Shown here: piece after piece, positions 1 to 11,029 of the stretch
Position numbering within the stretch: the first letter of the stretch is position 1
Layout of the letters: every line of letters begins with the position of its first letter
Source: Mansonella perstans
Taxonomy: Eukaryota; Nematoda; Chromadorea; Rhabditida; Onchocercidae
DNA: 36,232 nt
NCBI GenBank assembly: GCA_037074765.1
Contig: JBAMDO010000352.1
Span: forward strand, 1 to 36,232
Reading direction: 5' to 3'
Notes under the pieces: model-generated
The model's input: only the letters and a program-made list of their open reading frames with translations
Database searches by the model: none
What the model was told of the DNA's origin: nothing
Position numbers and translations under genes: made by a program

Positions 1-1
1 A

Positions 2-975
2 ACATCACTCACATTCGAGAGGAACGAGAAGCTGCAAGATACAACTTGTAAGTTTTCTAAACCTCATCTTATGAATGGAGACATAATCATCGATGAAGGA
101 GTCGATCAAGGGCAACCAACAATCAACACGGTAAATTCGGATTCCAAGGATCAGCTAATCATGAAAGAACTAAGCAGGAAGGAGGAAACCGAAATAAGTA
201 AATTTGATCCTGAAAATATTAAGTTTCAATATATTTTTGATATTACAAATTTACAACTTAAACAACAATTAATTGAGACACAACGACGAAGTTGTGAAAA
301 TAGAAATAATCTATTACTCCTAATAGAATGGCTATCAACCAGTGACCCGACGTTAGCAGCTAGATTATTAGTCCAGAGAAGTGATATTATAGCTAATAGG
401 GTTAATGGCAGGTTATATATAGCACCCTGTAATATTAATAATTCCGAATGGAAAAGGGTCGAATTCAAAGCAGGCATCGTCAGTAAACTTGAAGTCGAAA
501 GAATCGACGCGGAATTAGAAATATTGGCACAAAGACACGAAATCATCAACTTGAAAACCGATCTACCAAAGTCAAAGTTACTTTGGACCGAAGTAGAACA
601 GCAAGGAGAAGAACTAATCGAACAAATAACAATACAATTCGAGAAACGACAAAAACCATAGAAGAAGAATTAACGCTTATAATAACTCATTGGAAACTTA
701 TCGTTATCGGTGTATGCAGTTTTGTAATTTTATTCATAGTAATCGTTATAGAATTGAAATTTAAACTCATTAACTTCATTTTTCATTTTTTATGTATCAA
801 AAGTACAAAGCTCATGGAACCCATTCCTATGAGAATAGTCCAAGTTCCCCTAAATGAACACGATAGTAGAAATTCCCATAATAATTATATTCCTCTATCA
901 TATAATCCAATTATACATTCATCAAACCCAGCAACTCCCCTCTCTCCGGAATGTCGCGAAACTCGCGAAAATTAA
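2..975 (+). pseudogene. Envelope-like membrane protein remnant, frame-broken
   Basis: A frame open from the window edge runs to a stop at 659-661. It is cysteine-containing and helical. A second frame, open at 583-975, overlaps it and carries one strong hydrophobic segment (about 696-755, including the run VIGVCSFVILFIVIVI), followed by a basic, proline-rich tail of about 70 residues. The layout of ectodomain, single transmembrane helix and short cytoplasmic tail just before an LTR fits a retroelement envelope-like glycoprotein. The frame change in the 583-661 overlap suggests a frameshift, so the copy is probably dead. I could not assign a fusion-protein class. A spliced host gene is possible but less likely given the LTR downstream. 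Confidence 0.5.
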
Positions 976-994
976 AATAAATTTTATACAAATT

Positions 995-1002
995 AAAAGG
1001 AA
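995..1002 (+). other. Candidate polypurine tract
   Basis: AAAAGGAA lies directly before TG at 1003-1004, where the putative 3' LTR begins. In LTR elements this position primes plus-strand synthesis. The motif is short in AT-rich DNA, so its position is the main support. Confidence 0.4.
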
Positions 1003-1266
1003 TGGTTCCATGATTCATTAGTTATCTCATTTACATCTTTAAGAGTTATTTCCCACCAAATTCTAATGTGTTTTTTCTTTCCTTTTTAACCGGATGTTCA
1101 TATCCTTCCTTTTTCCCAGGTTTCGTGTTCCGTTTATACAGTAAATTCCTTTCCTGTTAATCATTCCAAATATTCATTCTAATTCTCATACCGAATTTCT
1201 CCTTAGCATGCTTATATGTTAATCAGATCTAACAGTTTCCGGTGTAAACCACTCCTTCTTCTAGAC

Positions 1267-1273
1267 TATATAA
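1267..1273 (+). promoter_or_regulatory. TATA box of the putative LTR
   Basis: TATATAA sits about 105 bases before the AATAAA signal in the same block, a typical LTR promoter spacing. Confidence 0.4.
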
Positions 1274-1372
1274 ACTGTACTTAATTTCCAATCTTCATCC
1301 TAAGGAAACCAGTCTTGCTCACGCTTTATTCGCTATTCTACTGTTTACTATCCACTTTATTTATCGTTCTAA

Positions 1373-1378
1373 AATAAA
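1373..1378 (+). terminator. Poly(A) signal of the putative LTR
   Basis: AATAAA in the R-like part of the LTR, followed by TTTAATTACC. Confidence 0.4.
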
Positions 1379-1470
1379 GGGTTTAATTACCCAAGTTTGA
1401 GGTGTTCCTACATTTAATTGAACACACTCCACATACCAACGGTTGCGCAACAAAATTTCCCGACACTGCA

Positions 1471-2205
1471 CTGACTTTTGTTTTTTAAATGAATCATAGT
1501 TGGAAGTTTATGAATATTTCGATTTCATTCTTGATTACTTAATTAATGATTTATTTTGTAAATATCTTTTTATAACTAAAACTTAAACAATAATTGAATG
1601 TTTGTAAGGAAAATTATGAGGAATTTATTTCAAAAAATTGTCTGAGGATATGTGACAAATTTGATAGTTTAGCGAATATATTGATTATTATTGAATATTG
1701 ACAAAAAAATTTTTGATATAAATGCTTTTAACTCTATTTTCAGAATAAAACAATCAAATTTGTTAATACTTATATACAATTCATATTTTTAGTAATTCAT
1801 TTGATACTTTAATTTAATTTGTTCATATTTGAATATCAGATGAATTGCTCTGATTGAATAATTTGATTAAAGTTTCAGTCAAAAATTAAAAAGTATTCAA
1901 ATAATAATTGCACAATTTTTTCCTAGCTTTATTGTTTCAAAATTTTATAAATTGTCACCTTTTTTTCCTATGCCTAAATTATAGATTTCGTTAACATTAC
2001 AATTAATTTCTCTTATCCCATTTATGTTATTACTTAAATGTAAAGAAAATTTCAAACAGTGACAGAAGTTTCGCAAAAAAAGTTGTAAAATTTTCATTTT
2101 ATGTTTTCTAAATTCTCAATTTATGCAGAAACAAATTTGCTCATAATACATTCATAGTCCATTTTTCTATTACTTCACTACCGAAAATGAAAATAGTTAG
2201 TGATG
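1471..2205. other. AT-rich intergenic DNA
   Basis: No open frame with coding character is seen. It holds runs of A/T and presumably the promoter of the EGF gene that starts at 2212. No TATA or trans-splice acceptor stands out. Confidence 0.6.
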
Positions 2206-2211
2206 TGACAA

Positions 2212-5012
2212 ATGATGAACGGTCGTTTCAGGATTAAACTGTCACTTATTTTATTGCTAACAACAATTTGTAACGCTCAGAATGGAAAAGAAAAGGAATT
2301 TTTAAGCGATTTTAATCAGGCATTAGCTGAAAAGTATGCAAGGTATGAATTATTCCATATAACTTATTCCAAGATTGATACTTAATTTAATTTTTAACAA
2401 TTTAAGTGAAATAAAATCAATGAATAGATATGATCGTCTTTATTATGTGAATATTCTTGGTCAACTTGCATTTTATTCTCGAATTTATCGAATGTGGATT
2501 GAACAACCATCTACCACACGTAGTAATTTCATCTATTATCTTCCACAAATTAATTTCGCTAGTGATCTTCATGAAGTATGCATTCAGGGATTTAAAGTTA
2601 GCAATTAATCGATTGCTTTATTTTTGAACGAAGTTCAATTTGCAGCTTACTTGATCATTAATACGGTATAGTTAGAAGAAAAGTGCTGTGTTTTAAGATT
2701 ATTGCTAAATGGTCCAAGCTAATCATATCTAGATTTGTTGAAAAATTAAAGCAATTTATTATTTAAGTGCATTTTGAAATTCCATACAATTTTTGGATTA
2801 GACTACAAATTATAATAATTAATGAATGATTAATTATCATAATATCAGCAATGCTTTATTCAATCCAATGGACGCACAATTTGGCAAATAATATTTTTTT
2901 CATCTTCTTCAAACATTTTTACTTTTAATTTTATCTGTTTTTAATATCGATAATGAGCTAATCTGTAATTGCAAACTTATGACAAGGAACTATTACAATT
3001 TTCCATGACAGTGACCATAATTCAGAAATGCAACTTGAAAACATAAAAAATTGTACTAAGGTTCCCAAAATTTAACATATTCTTTGTACATACAAAATTT
3101 GGATTATTTAACTTATTTCAAACAAGTGGAAATTAATTAAATATGCGAATTAATTAAGTTGAAACTAAGTGAAATAATGCATGTTTTAGTTATGCATTGA
3201 CAATATTTGGAACGATGTTAAAAAGCGCAATGTATTTCTTTTCACATCGGATATTTATGATGAGTTCATCATAAGGTGTATTGCTATAAATTATATTTTT
3301 TATTAAAAAAATTCAAATTAATCAAGCTGGATTTTCAGAATAATTAACTCAGAACAAATATAAATTAATGATTTGATGAATAGAAAAATTCTTTTCATTT
3401 CCACTTTTAAAATGTTCAATAACTGATGCTAAATCATAACTAAGATTCTTTTAATTAAGAGAAAGTGAAATCCGCAGACTAGTTCATCATGAAATGTTTG
3501 ATTATGATTTTTCGTCAATTTATTTGATGTGCTGGATGACAATGAATGGTATCAGTATCCTAGAGAAATTACCATACTGCGATATTCAACCTATCTCCAC
3601 ATCTACCGTTAGCAATTTTTGGAAAGTTTCGTCGAAGAAGGAAGAGTATTTAAGATTATTGCTATAATTTTTCATTTTATATCATAATTATGAATTTGTT
3701 CAAATACTTTTTAATTCAACAGTGTGCAATTTTTTTTACATGCATGCAAGTATTACTGTAACATTTGCGGCATAGTTGACGATCAAATTTATATCTTTAT
3801 CTGTGTTCTATAAAACTGCATATTTTTTCCAAATGAAATTATTTTTTTTACAGACAGAAATTACGAAAACAGAAAGGAAGCAACGGGAAAAAGAGTATAT
3901 TGTAAGTTTAAAGTTTTAAAATTTATTCAAATATTTAAATTTCTTTCAGATAAACACAATGTCCCAGTCTTTTTTTTATAAAGTAAATAAGAAAGAAAAG
4001 TTGTAATTGCAGTGGCCTAGTCGAGCGTTGGCCAAGAACTTAACATTCAATGGAACAATGCATATACCATTAGGATCTTTTGATCCAGAACCATTTCGAT
4101 GTGCAAAATCAAGGTGAAATTAATTTTATCCTATTTTTTCTTATTATTTTAATCTCATTTAATTGTTGTTATTGTAGCGGAGTTAATTTAAAAAATTAAT
4201 TGCTACTGTATGTTAGTTCGCAATCTTTACAGTTTTTGTGTCAATGGCTGCAGTCCATCACCATGTCCAGGTAACGGTACGTGTGTATTGAAATCAAGTT
4301 ACAACGAAGATCTTATTGGAATGTATCGGAATTCATGGAATATCTCATGTGATTGTCCCGAACCAGGATATATATTTCGGTAAAAAAAAAAAAAAAACTA
4401 AATTCTTTCATTTAAATTTGCTTTATTTATTTATACTGTCTATTAAATTGTATATTATTAGGTATTATTTAAAAATTATTCAAAATGGTACTAATTTTGG
4501 TAACTTTGATTTGACATTCGATATTTTAATTGCGCCCAATTATTTGTAAAATTAACTATTTTAAACTGATATTTATAGATTTGATGTGAACAAATGTGTG
4601 GATATTAATGAATGCATATATGTTAATTGCGAAGAAACACATGGTGGTAAATTTTTTCAAATTGATTTTTCTTTTTTTCTCTTGCGTTTGTGAATTAATT
4701 ATTCTTTGGACAAATAACAAAATGTTTCATTTAATGAATGTATTGTTGGAAGCGGATAATAATTATACTTACCAATTACTGCAATTTAATTACAGCATCT
4801 GCACATTTTTTTCAGACAATTGGGAATGCGCTAACTTGAAAGGTTCCTACAGCTGTGTATGTAAATTAGGATTTAACCCTGTGCATAATGATTGTACGCC
4901 TATTCAGCTTTTTCCCCATTTGTCTTGGAAAGGACCAGCACTTGCTGGAGCCACAAAATTCTCCTTGAAAAAGTTGGTTTTAATCGCTTGCTTGCTGTTA
5001 TCTGCATGTTAA
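2212..5012 (+). CDS. Secreted/anchored EGF-domain protein, seven exons
   Basis: Exons: 2212-2342, 2407-2575, 3854-3901, 4013-4113, 4233-4379, 4579-4646, 4816-5012, all GT..AG and phase-consistent, giving about 286 aa. Translation starts at tandem ATGs just after an in-frame TGA (2206-2208). Residues 1-23 form a signal peptide with core LSLILLLTTICNA. The middle is Tyr-rich, then charged (TEITKTERKQREKEY). Exons 5-7 encode two EGF modules; the second has the calcium-binding style DINEC and the GSYSCVC motif. The C-terminus LVLIACLLLSAC is hydrophobic and ends at the stop, as in GPI-anchor signals or a tail anchor. Such proteins act at the cell surface or in matrix. Exon 2 could instead end at 2596, and a 33-nt exon at 3613-3645 is possible. 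No specific ortholog is recognised. Its 3' half is duplicated at 20337-22455. Confidence 0.8.
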
Positions 5013-5214
5013 ATGATTTCTTTGTAAATATTATTACCAATAATTTTGAGTAAAAATTATTCGTTTGTTCCTGTTTGCATGAAAAACAATTCCTTATTGT
5101 TATTTGTATGATAAACTATTTGTTTATTTGCTATCGGTATTGTCACAGATGTTTATTGTTTAATTAATAATCCTCCTTGTTTAATTAATAAAGAATTTTA
5201 AATGATCTTATTTT
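3092..5214 (+). repeat. Duplicated block, copy A (with exons 3-7 of the EGF gene)
   Basis: This block matches 20337-22455 almost base for base. By eye the differences are a few substitutions (for example CAGACTAG vs CAGATTAG near 3478, ACACATGG vs ACACACGG near 4640) and length changes in A or T runs. The left end is inside intron 2 and the right end just past the poly(A) signal. Introns are kept in both copies, so this was a DNA-level duplication, not retroposition. Confidence 0.95.
5187..5192 (+). terminator. Poly(A) signal of the EGF gene
   Basis: AATAAA lies 175 bases after the stop codon, in TTAATTAATAAAGAATTTT. The duplicated block ends about 20 bases further on, close to where cleavage would be expected. 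Confidence 0.6.
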
Positions 5215-5693
5215 TTCCAAATGCCTTTAATTGTTTACAATTTGAAAGTAATCACAAACGGGCACAATATGATATTGTTGCACTGAATATTAGGACGAAA
5301 GCCATTCAAATTTACCAATTCCAATTTTATTCCATTCGGAATGGTCACCAGTTTATCGTTGCCTTATTTATTGTACTGAAATGTATTTAAAAAAAAAAAA
5401 AAAAATTATTGCTAGAGTTGCTTGTTCAGTGCGCAGCTGCTGTGGAAAAATGATTAATTATTACTATGCCATTTTTAAAAAAGATTTATGTAAATTTCAA
5501 ACTTTAATTCACTCTTTTAATTTCAAACTTCAATTGACATAAATTTATAAAACATTAATTCTATCAGTTTGGAAATTTATGCAAATTGTAACTGATTGAA
5601 CTGTCATAGCAATAGCAAGAATAATTCTATGGGAAAATTCTTAGAAGTGTTAGTTAAATTCTTTTTTGCTCACCAAATGGTAAATAAATAATA

Positions 5694-8530
5694 CTAAGTT
5701 AAAGCTCCTACCTGCGCAATACTAAATGTTCTAGAGCCTTGACTGGGCTTATGTATTATTAGCTGTTTTATTGGTAACTGTTGTGATTTCGCAATTTCAC
5801 AGGATGGCATACCATTCAGTCCACAGGGATACTGTTCATACTTCACTGCATTATTTTCGCTATAAATGAAATAATAAAAACATTAATTAATTACAATTAT
5901 TGGAAAAACTTCACTGAGTTATGATCCTTAGCACACTTAATGATAATTATATCAGTGTTATTTGATATACTTTATCAATCCGAAATAAGTAAATAATTTA
6001 TTCGATAAATTAATTGCTCTCATTATTGTTAATTGAGTTATTTAAAAAAAGTAAAAATTATCATTCATTTTAATTCTTTCTTACTAAAATTTCCCTCAGC
6101 AATTTAAAAAATTTCAAAAAAAATTTCTGAAATTTCACAAACAATCTGATAAAACTTACAAAAAACACCTATGTAAGATATACTTATCAACAATGGTATC
6201 GCCAATTTCCATACTTTGCCGCATTTCATCCATAAAGCAACCTAAATTTACGACAAAAATTTTAGGTAGGATTTCTAAACGAAAGTGTAAACTGGTACAA
6301 ATTATACAATCAAAAGTTTTTTTTCTTTGAACACAAAATTGCAAACAGTTAATTGATTTAAATTTTCAATAAAAAGTTGACTTTTCTTTTTTCTTCCTTT
6401 TTTAAAAAAAAAAATCCTGCAAAATCTTACCAATTATATCAACCATTCCATTTCTACACACATAACGTAAATGATTAATTGCAAATTCTTCTCCTTCCTT
6501 ATATTTACTGCCATATTTCACACAACCAATTGCTAAAACATTAATAATTCCAAAACTGTATGACAAATTTGATCGAAATTTTTGCAAATATTAAAAATTC
6601 AACCATTTAAATTTCTAATTTTATTTTCCATCCTTATTCAAAATTTCCGATTGCTAAATTTAAGAAAAAAATACAATGAATGGTACTTTTTGTATAGTAC
6701 TGAATATTATTGTTATTGTCATCGCAATGGTGCCGGATACCATCCACTTCAGCTACTGTACCAGGTTTCATATCTATCATTCTTTCATTTTTGTCAACAT
6801 AATAGCAACCTAGACATAAAAAAAAAATATCTTTAAAAATTTTCTAAAAACTATTTCAGAACTTGAAAAACGTAGAATTTTGAAAGGTAGGCGATAATGT
6901 TTTTCTCTATAAGATGCTTGATTATTTTATTTGAAATATATTTAATGAAAATTTGTTTAAACTTTAATACTTACCAATTATTTTATAACCATTTTTGGTA
7001 CATTTCATTAAGAAAAATTCAGTTCGTACCTCTTCATCAATGTGATATAATTTATCATTTACACTGCAGGCACTTTCTGCAATTAAAATAGCAGGTAGCA
7101 ATTAAGCTTTTATAACACTTAATGATAATTAGCCGAATAATTTAAAAGAATATGATTAAACATTGCAAGACAAATGGTGTAATCGAATGTTCAGTAAAAA
7201 TTAAAAATGATTCCTTCTGTATAAATTGCGGTTTGATTATTAGCATTATGAACACATTTATGCCAAAATCCATCCTTGACGAGTGTTTCACCAACTTTAA
7301 TGATTGCTTTGGAAGTTCGTTCTGATCCAATACAAGCTGTAACGAGAATGGAACAAAGTTAAATAAGGCTAAATTAAATGTTTAGCTTTAAAATGAATGA
7401 TTATTAATAATATGAAAATAAAAAACAATTCCGATTATTTGATTACTTTCATAAAATACAATTTTCTTCCAAACTTTTTATTATCATTATTATCAATAGC
7501 TTTTTTTTTTCCAATATATATTTGCTGTAAAGAAATGAGAAATGATAAAATGTCCCAAATTGATAAACATTTCATGGATAGCGTACGGGATTTATCAGGA
7601 TTGTCTTAAAACTGTCCTTCTAGTTTTTAGACGATTCTTGATACATATTATCTTTTAATTGAGTCTCATATTATCAATGTAATCAGTAATTTAAAAAAAA
7701 AAATTCTCGATCGATGATGCTATTCGTGTCATTTAATTATACAATTGCGTTATTGGTGTAGATTTTTAAAATTTTCAATTAACTTTTTGCTTGTTCTTTG
7801 AATAGGGTTGTAATTTTTTTTTTGTCATAACTACCATATAATTGCCCGATTATTTAATATAACTGTACTAGAAATTTTATGTGGTAGTAGAATTTAATTT
7901 CATAATGTAATTGTTCGAATATTTTTTTTCTAGAATTTTCCAAAATTTCTATTTGGCTAGGTCTACCATACAATAAGAAAGTTCGTAAGATGTTAAATTA
8001 AAATTCATTTTAAAAACAACAAAACTGACCAGTGATAATTTCGATGCCATTATTACATTTATATTTGAACCGATGACGACCTGGTCGTTCATATTCTTCA
8101 CCATCCTGTCGTATCTTTCCCATAATATCAACACAGTCATAAATCATTCTACCATTTATTGCTTTCCTTCCGTTTGCTCTTTGTGGAAGAATATTTCCTA
8201 AGAATCATTCTTGCAAATAAAACATTCAACATTTTCATTGCATTTTATCTTTTGCCAAAAAAAATTTTATTAAAAAATATTAATTAATTATTAAATTGAA
8301 TTTATGAAAATATTATTCAAAATTTTAAATTCATCCGTTTTAATTAACTTCAAATTAGCAGTAATACTAAATTTACCATTATTATCGAAAATATTATTGG
8401 CGATAGTTTCATATTTAACATTTTTTGTACCTGTGCCATACCACTGTGTCAAAACGACAGATCGTTGTGTTTTCGCCAGTTTGATAATTAAAGTAATAAG
8501 TGACAATAATTGCTGTAGATTTAACTTCAT
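5694..8530 (-). CDS. Secreted protein with six MIG-18-like cysteine modules, eight exons
   Basis: Exons on the minus strand: 8530-8377, 8197-8030, 7336-7214, 7076-6975, 6809-6687, 6532-6431, 6241-6184, 5859-5694. They total 996 nt, about 331 aa. Residues 1-22 (MKLNLQQLLSLITLIIKLAK) are a signal peptide. Six modules follow, each with a Cys near its start, a central Gly-Glu or similar, an aromatic-x-C and a closing Gly-Cys (for example DIIG/GC). These match the MIG-18-like fibronectin type I family, secreted matrix proteins studied in nematode cell migration. Exons 2-6 all start and end in phase 1, and exon sizes alternate 123/102/123/102, so the protein grew by exon-pair duplication. Exon 3 ends without a GT donor (ACAGAAG/GAATCA at 7214). 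The last exon is Cys-poor after NGMPSC. Exon 7 could also end at 6169. The fold assignment is good; the exact function is unknown. Confidence 0.8.
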
Positions 8531-8540
8531 TGTAAATCAA

Positions 8541-9125
8541 AATTAAGAAAATATCTGAAATATACAAAAGATTTTTATAAACACAATTTTATATTTAAAG
8601 AAAGAAGCTATTATTTCATTAGTTTTCTAATCGAATTAATGCCAAAAAACGATGCAAAGATATTTGGAATGAAAAACAAAAAAAAAAGTGGAACAGAAGT
8701 AAATAATTTCAATAATTTTAAATAATAAAAAGAAAGATTGAATAAGCAAATTTGAAAAAACAAAAAAAAGTACACTATTTTAATAAAAAAAGGAAAATTC
8801 ATGGAAAGTAGAAAGAGGGCGGTGATTGCCTTCATTTCATATCCTGAAGTTTTTATGACGATAGTATTTTTGTTCTCTTGTTTTCATAAAACAAGTTTTT
8901 GATATTTCTTATGCTCTGAGGTAAAATGAAAGGTGAAGCACTTAATTAGAAAGTATGACATTTTAAAATATGGGAAGGAAAAGTATTTTCGAAAAGTGAA
9001 AGACACAACACTAATCAATAGTCTGTTCTGAAAGTTATAATTCATTAAAATATTGAAACGCTGTGCTGGAACAATTTTTGTTTTTTTTGAAATTGTTAAG
9101 TGTATTGAAAAGAAGTGTAAATTTA
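8541..9125. other. Upstream region of the MIG-18-like gene
   Basis: AT-rich DNA that should hold the promoter and 5' UTR of the minus-strand gene starting at 8530. Small open frames here lack coding character. No clear promoter motif is seen. Confidence 0.4.
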
Positions 9126-9900
9126 AAAAGTGAAAGATGAAACTTGCTATAGAGCCTGAAAAGATAGAAGAACAATTTTGGAAATTGCTTGCTTTAATTT
9201 TATTGAGAGCACTTGCGTTTATTAAAAAAAATTTCGACTTTTATGCCAATTTTCAAGTGGAAATTCAATTTGTAGTTTATGAATCTTCAGTTTGGAATTC
9301 TATAATGAGAATAAACAATGAATTTGACATTTTGAGCTCGCATGAATTTGAAAATGGTTGCACAGAAACTTGAAGTTTTAAAGAAGGATGTCCTTCAGCG
9401 TTATCTTAACTATCAATTTGATTTCACATTGATTCTCAGTTTTCAGGAAAATATCTTTCAGATCGCACTTAATCATGTCCCGATTGAATGGTACTTTAAG
9501 TTCAAGGCTAGATGGTTCAATTTAGTTGAAGGCTAGACATGACGCAATTGATTGTTAATCTCGTTTAATAGTGCTTACTTAAAGTTTTACTTACTTCATA
9601 TGCCAAAAGTTTAAGGTAGATTGTTTAATTGAACGATGGTTTAATTGATTGTTAATCTGGTTTAACTGCAATGTCTAGACTGCAACAAACAAAGCTCTCT
9701 ATAGCACTATGGCGATCTCTGTTTGAGGATCTTCCAATGTAATAATTGAGCTTATTTCCGCACGCCAAATTACTGTAAGCAACAAGGTGAATCCTTCGAT
9801 CCATTAAAAGAAATATGTACAGTGTTGAAATATTGTATACTCTTACTAGGAAAGTTGACCGCTTATGGGATTATACTTTTCCTCCATGACGAATTCTCCT
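9126..9900 (+). other. Unidentified coding-like fragments
   Basis: Two overlapping frames (9137-9373 and 9342-9536) and a third stretch near 9788-9890 have fuller codon and amino-acid mixes than the surrounding A/T DNA; the third includes MYSVEILYTLTRKVDRLWDY. None matches a family I know, and they do not join into one gene through obvious GT..AG introns. They may be remains of another decayed gene like those at 11-20 kb, or chance frames. A short direct repeat (about ATTGATTGTTAATCT) occurs at 9547 and 9643. Confidence 0.25.
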
Positions 9901-11000
9901 CAAATTATCTTTTCAGATTTCTATAAATCATCCCATTCATTAATCGAATCTAACTGTATCCCTGGCTCATTATATTAAATTATCAACTATTAGATTCAAA
10001 CTTTTCTCATTGCCTAACAACCAAGTAATCAATTTACTATTTTTTATTCTGTACCAAATCTCTCAAACCGTGACAAAGCCTACCAGTTAATTTCTGGCAC
10101 AAGCATTGTTCTGTTTCTTGAAATACTATTCAATATGAGACTTCACTATTAAGTTTTAAAAAACTCTTTTCACAACAGTTATATTTTCGAATTGTTGAAT
10201 TTTTTTTATTTCGAATCTTTTTAGAAAAAGGGAAGAAATAGTCAACATTTATTTATGAAGTTCTAACAGTAAGCAACAAAAAAATTGGAAAGTGTTGGAA
10301 GAAAGACTTGGTAATTTAATGAGAACATTTAATTTGAATGAATTACAAAGAACGATATAACGAATAATTTTGAATTTATAATTCATCGTAAATGTATTTT
10401 ACAGTTATTCGACTTTTTTTTTCACTTTCTTCGTTATTGTGAGTTCATTTTACCTAAATATTCCACTGGAGAGTGAATTTTTAAAGCACTGATGTCAAAA
10501 TTTCATTTTGTGAAGGCAATAGATTGAGAAGTTTTGTAACATTTATTTGAGATAAACTTATTATTGTTCGACTGGAAGAATTTGTGGGATCTATAAGTAA
10601 TCATATCGAAAATGGAAGATATAATTACTAAAGACAATTAATAAGAATGAGTAGGTACTGTAAAAAATAGAATGAATACTGTATTGTAAACAGGATGCAT
10701 ATGTGTACTGTAGAAAGAATGGATCAAAAAATTGGATTTGTCAAAATATACGGCGTTTATAATGAAATATGAAAATAATTAAAATTGATATGTAATATTC
10801 TGATCTATGAAATATTTATTAATAATTTACGTTTCAATTTTTATCTCTCAAATTTTTACTGCTTTTTCTTGTTTTGATTGTTATATTCTATTGAACTTCG
10901 TCATTTTGAGCTTTTATCCCTTTTGAATTTTTACCTGTCTTAATTGAAATATCTTTCTTTACATGACTTTTCGCACTTTCAAAACTCTTTTCGTTCTGAA
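9901..11000. other. AT-rich DNA without a supported gene
   Basis: Only short frames interrupted by stops. I see no domain, repeat array or RNA gene. The right end approaches the C-terminal remnant of the kinase pseudogene on the minus strand. Confidence 0.5.
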
Positions 11001-11029
11001 ATGGAATGCTGATATTTCATTCACTTCAT

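Larger units (their letters stand above)
1..1470 (+). mobile_element. 3' end of an LTR retroelement
   Basis: The window opens inside an element that runs off its left edge. What remains is an open frame with a membrane segment (2-975), a purine-rich stretch AAAAGGAA at about 995-1002, and then an LTR-like block with a TATA box and a poly(A) signal. This is the expected order for the 3' end of an env-bearing LTR element: env, polypurine tract, 3' LTR. No gag, pol, primer-binding site or 5' LTR is visible, so the family (BEL/Pao or Ty3-like) cannot be decided. The right boundary is approximate, because no matching LTR or target-site duplication can be compared within the window. Confidence 0.6.
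1003..1470 (+). repeat. Putative 3' LTR (about 460 bp)
   Basis: The block starts TGGTTCC after the purine tract and ends near CGACACTGCA. It is less A/T-monotonous than the DNA to its right. Inside are TATATAA (1267-1273) and AATAAA (1373-1378), spaced as expected for a U3-R-U5 arrangement. The partner LTR lies outside the window, so the ends could be off by tens of bases. Confidence 0.5.

Noticed and set aside
2641..3500. Further exons in the 1.28-kb intron 2 of the EGF gene
   Set aside because: Apart from the 3500-3645 segment, frames are short and no splice-phase-consistent exon was found.
4316..4549. Frames reading through introns of the EGF gene (also at 21598-21795)
   Set aside because: They include a poly(A)-derived lysine run and intron sequence; the clean splice sites at 4379/4380 and 4578/4579 explain the region better.
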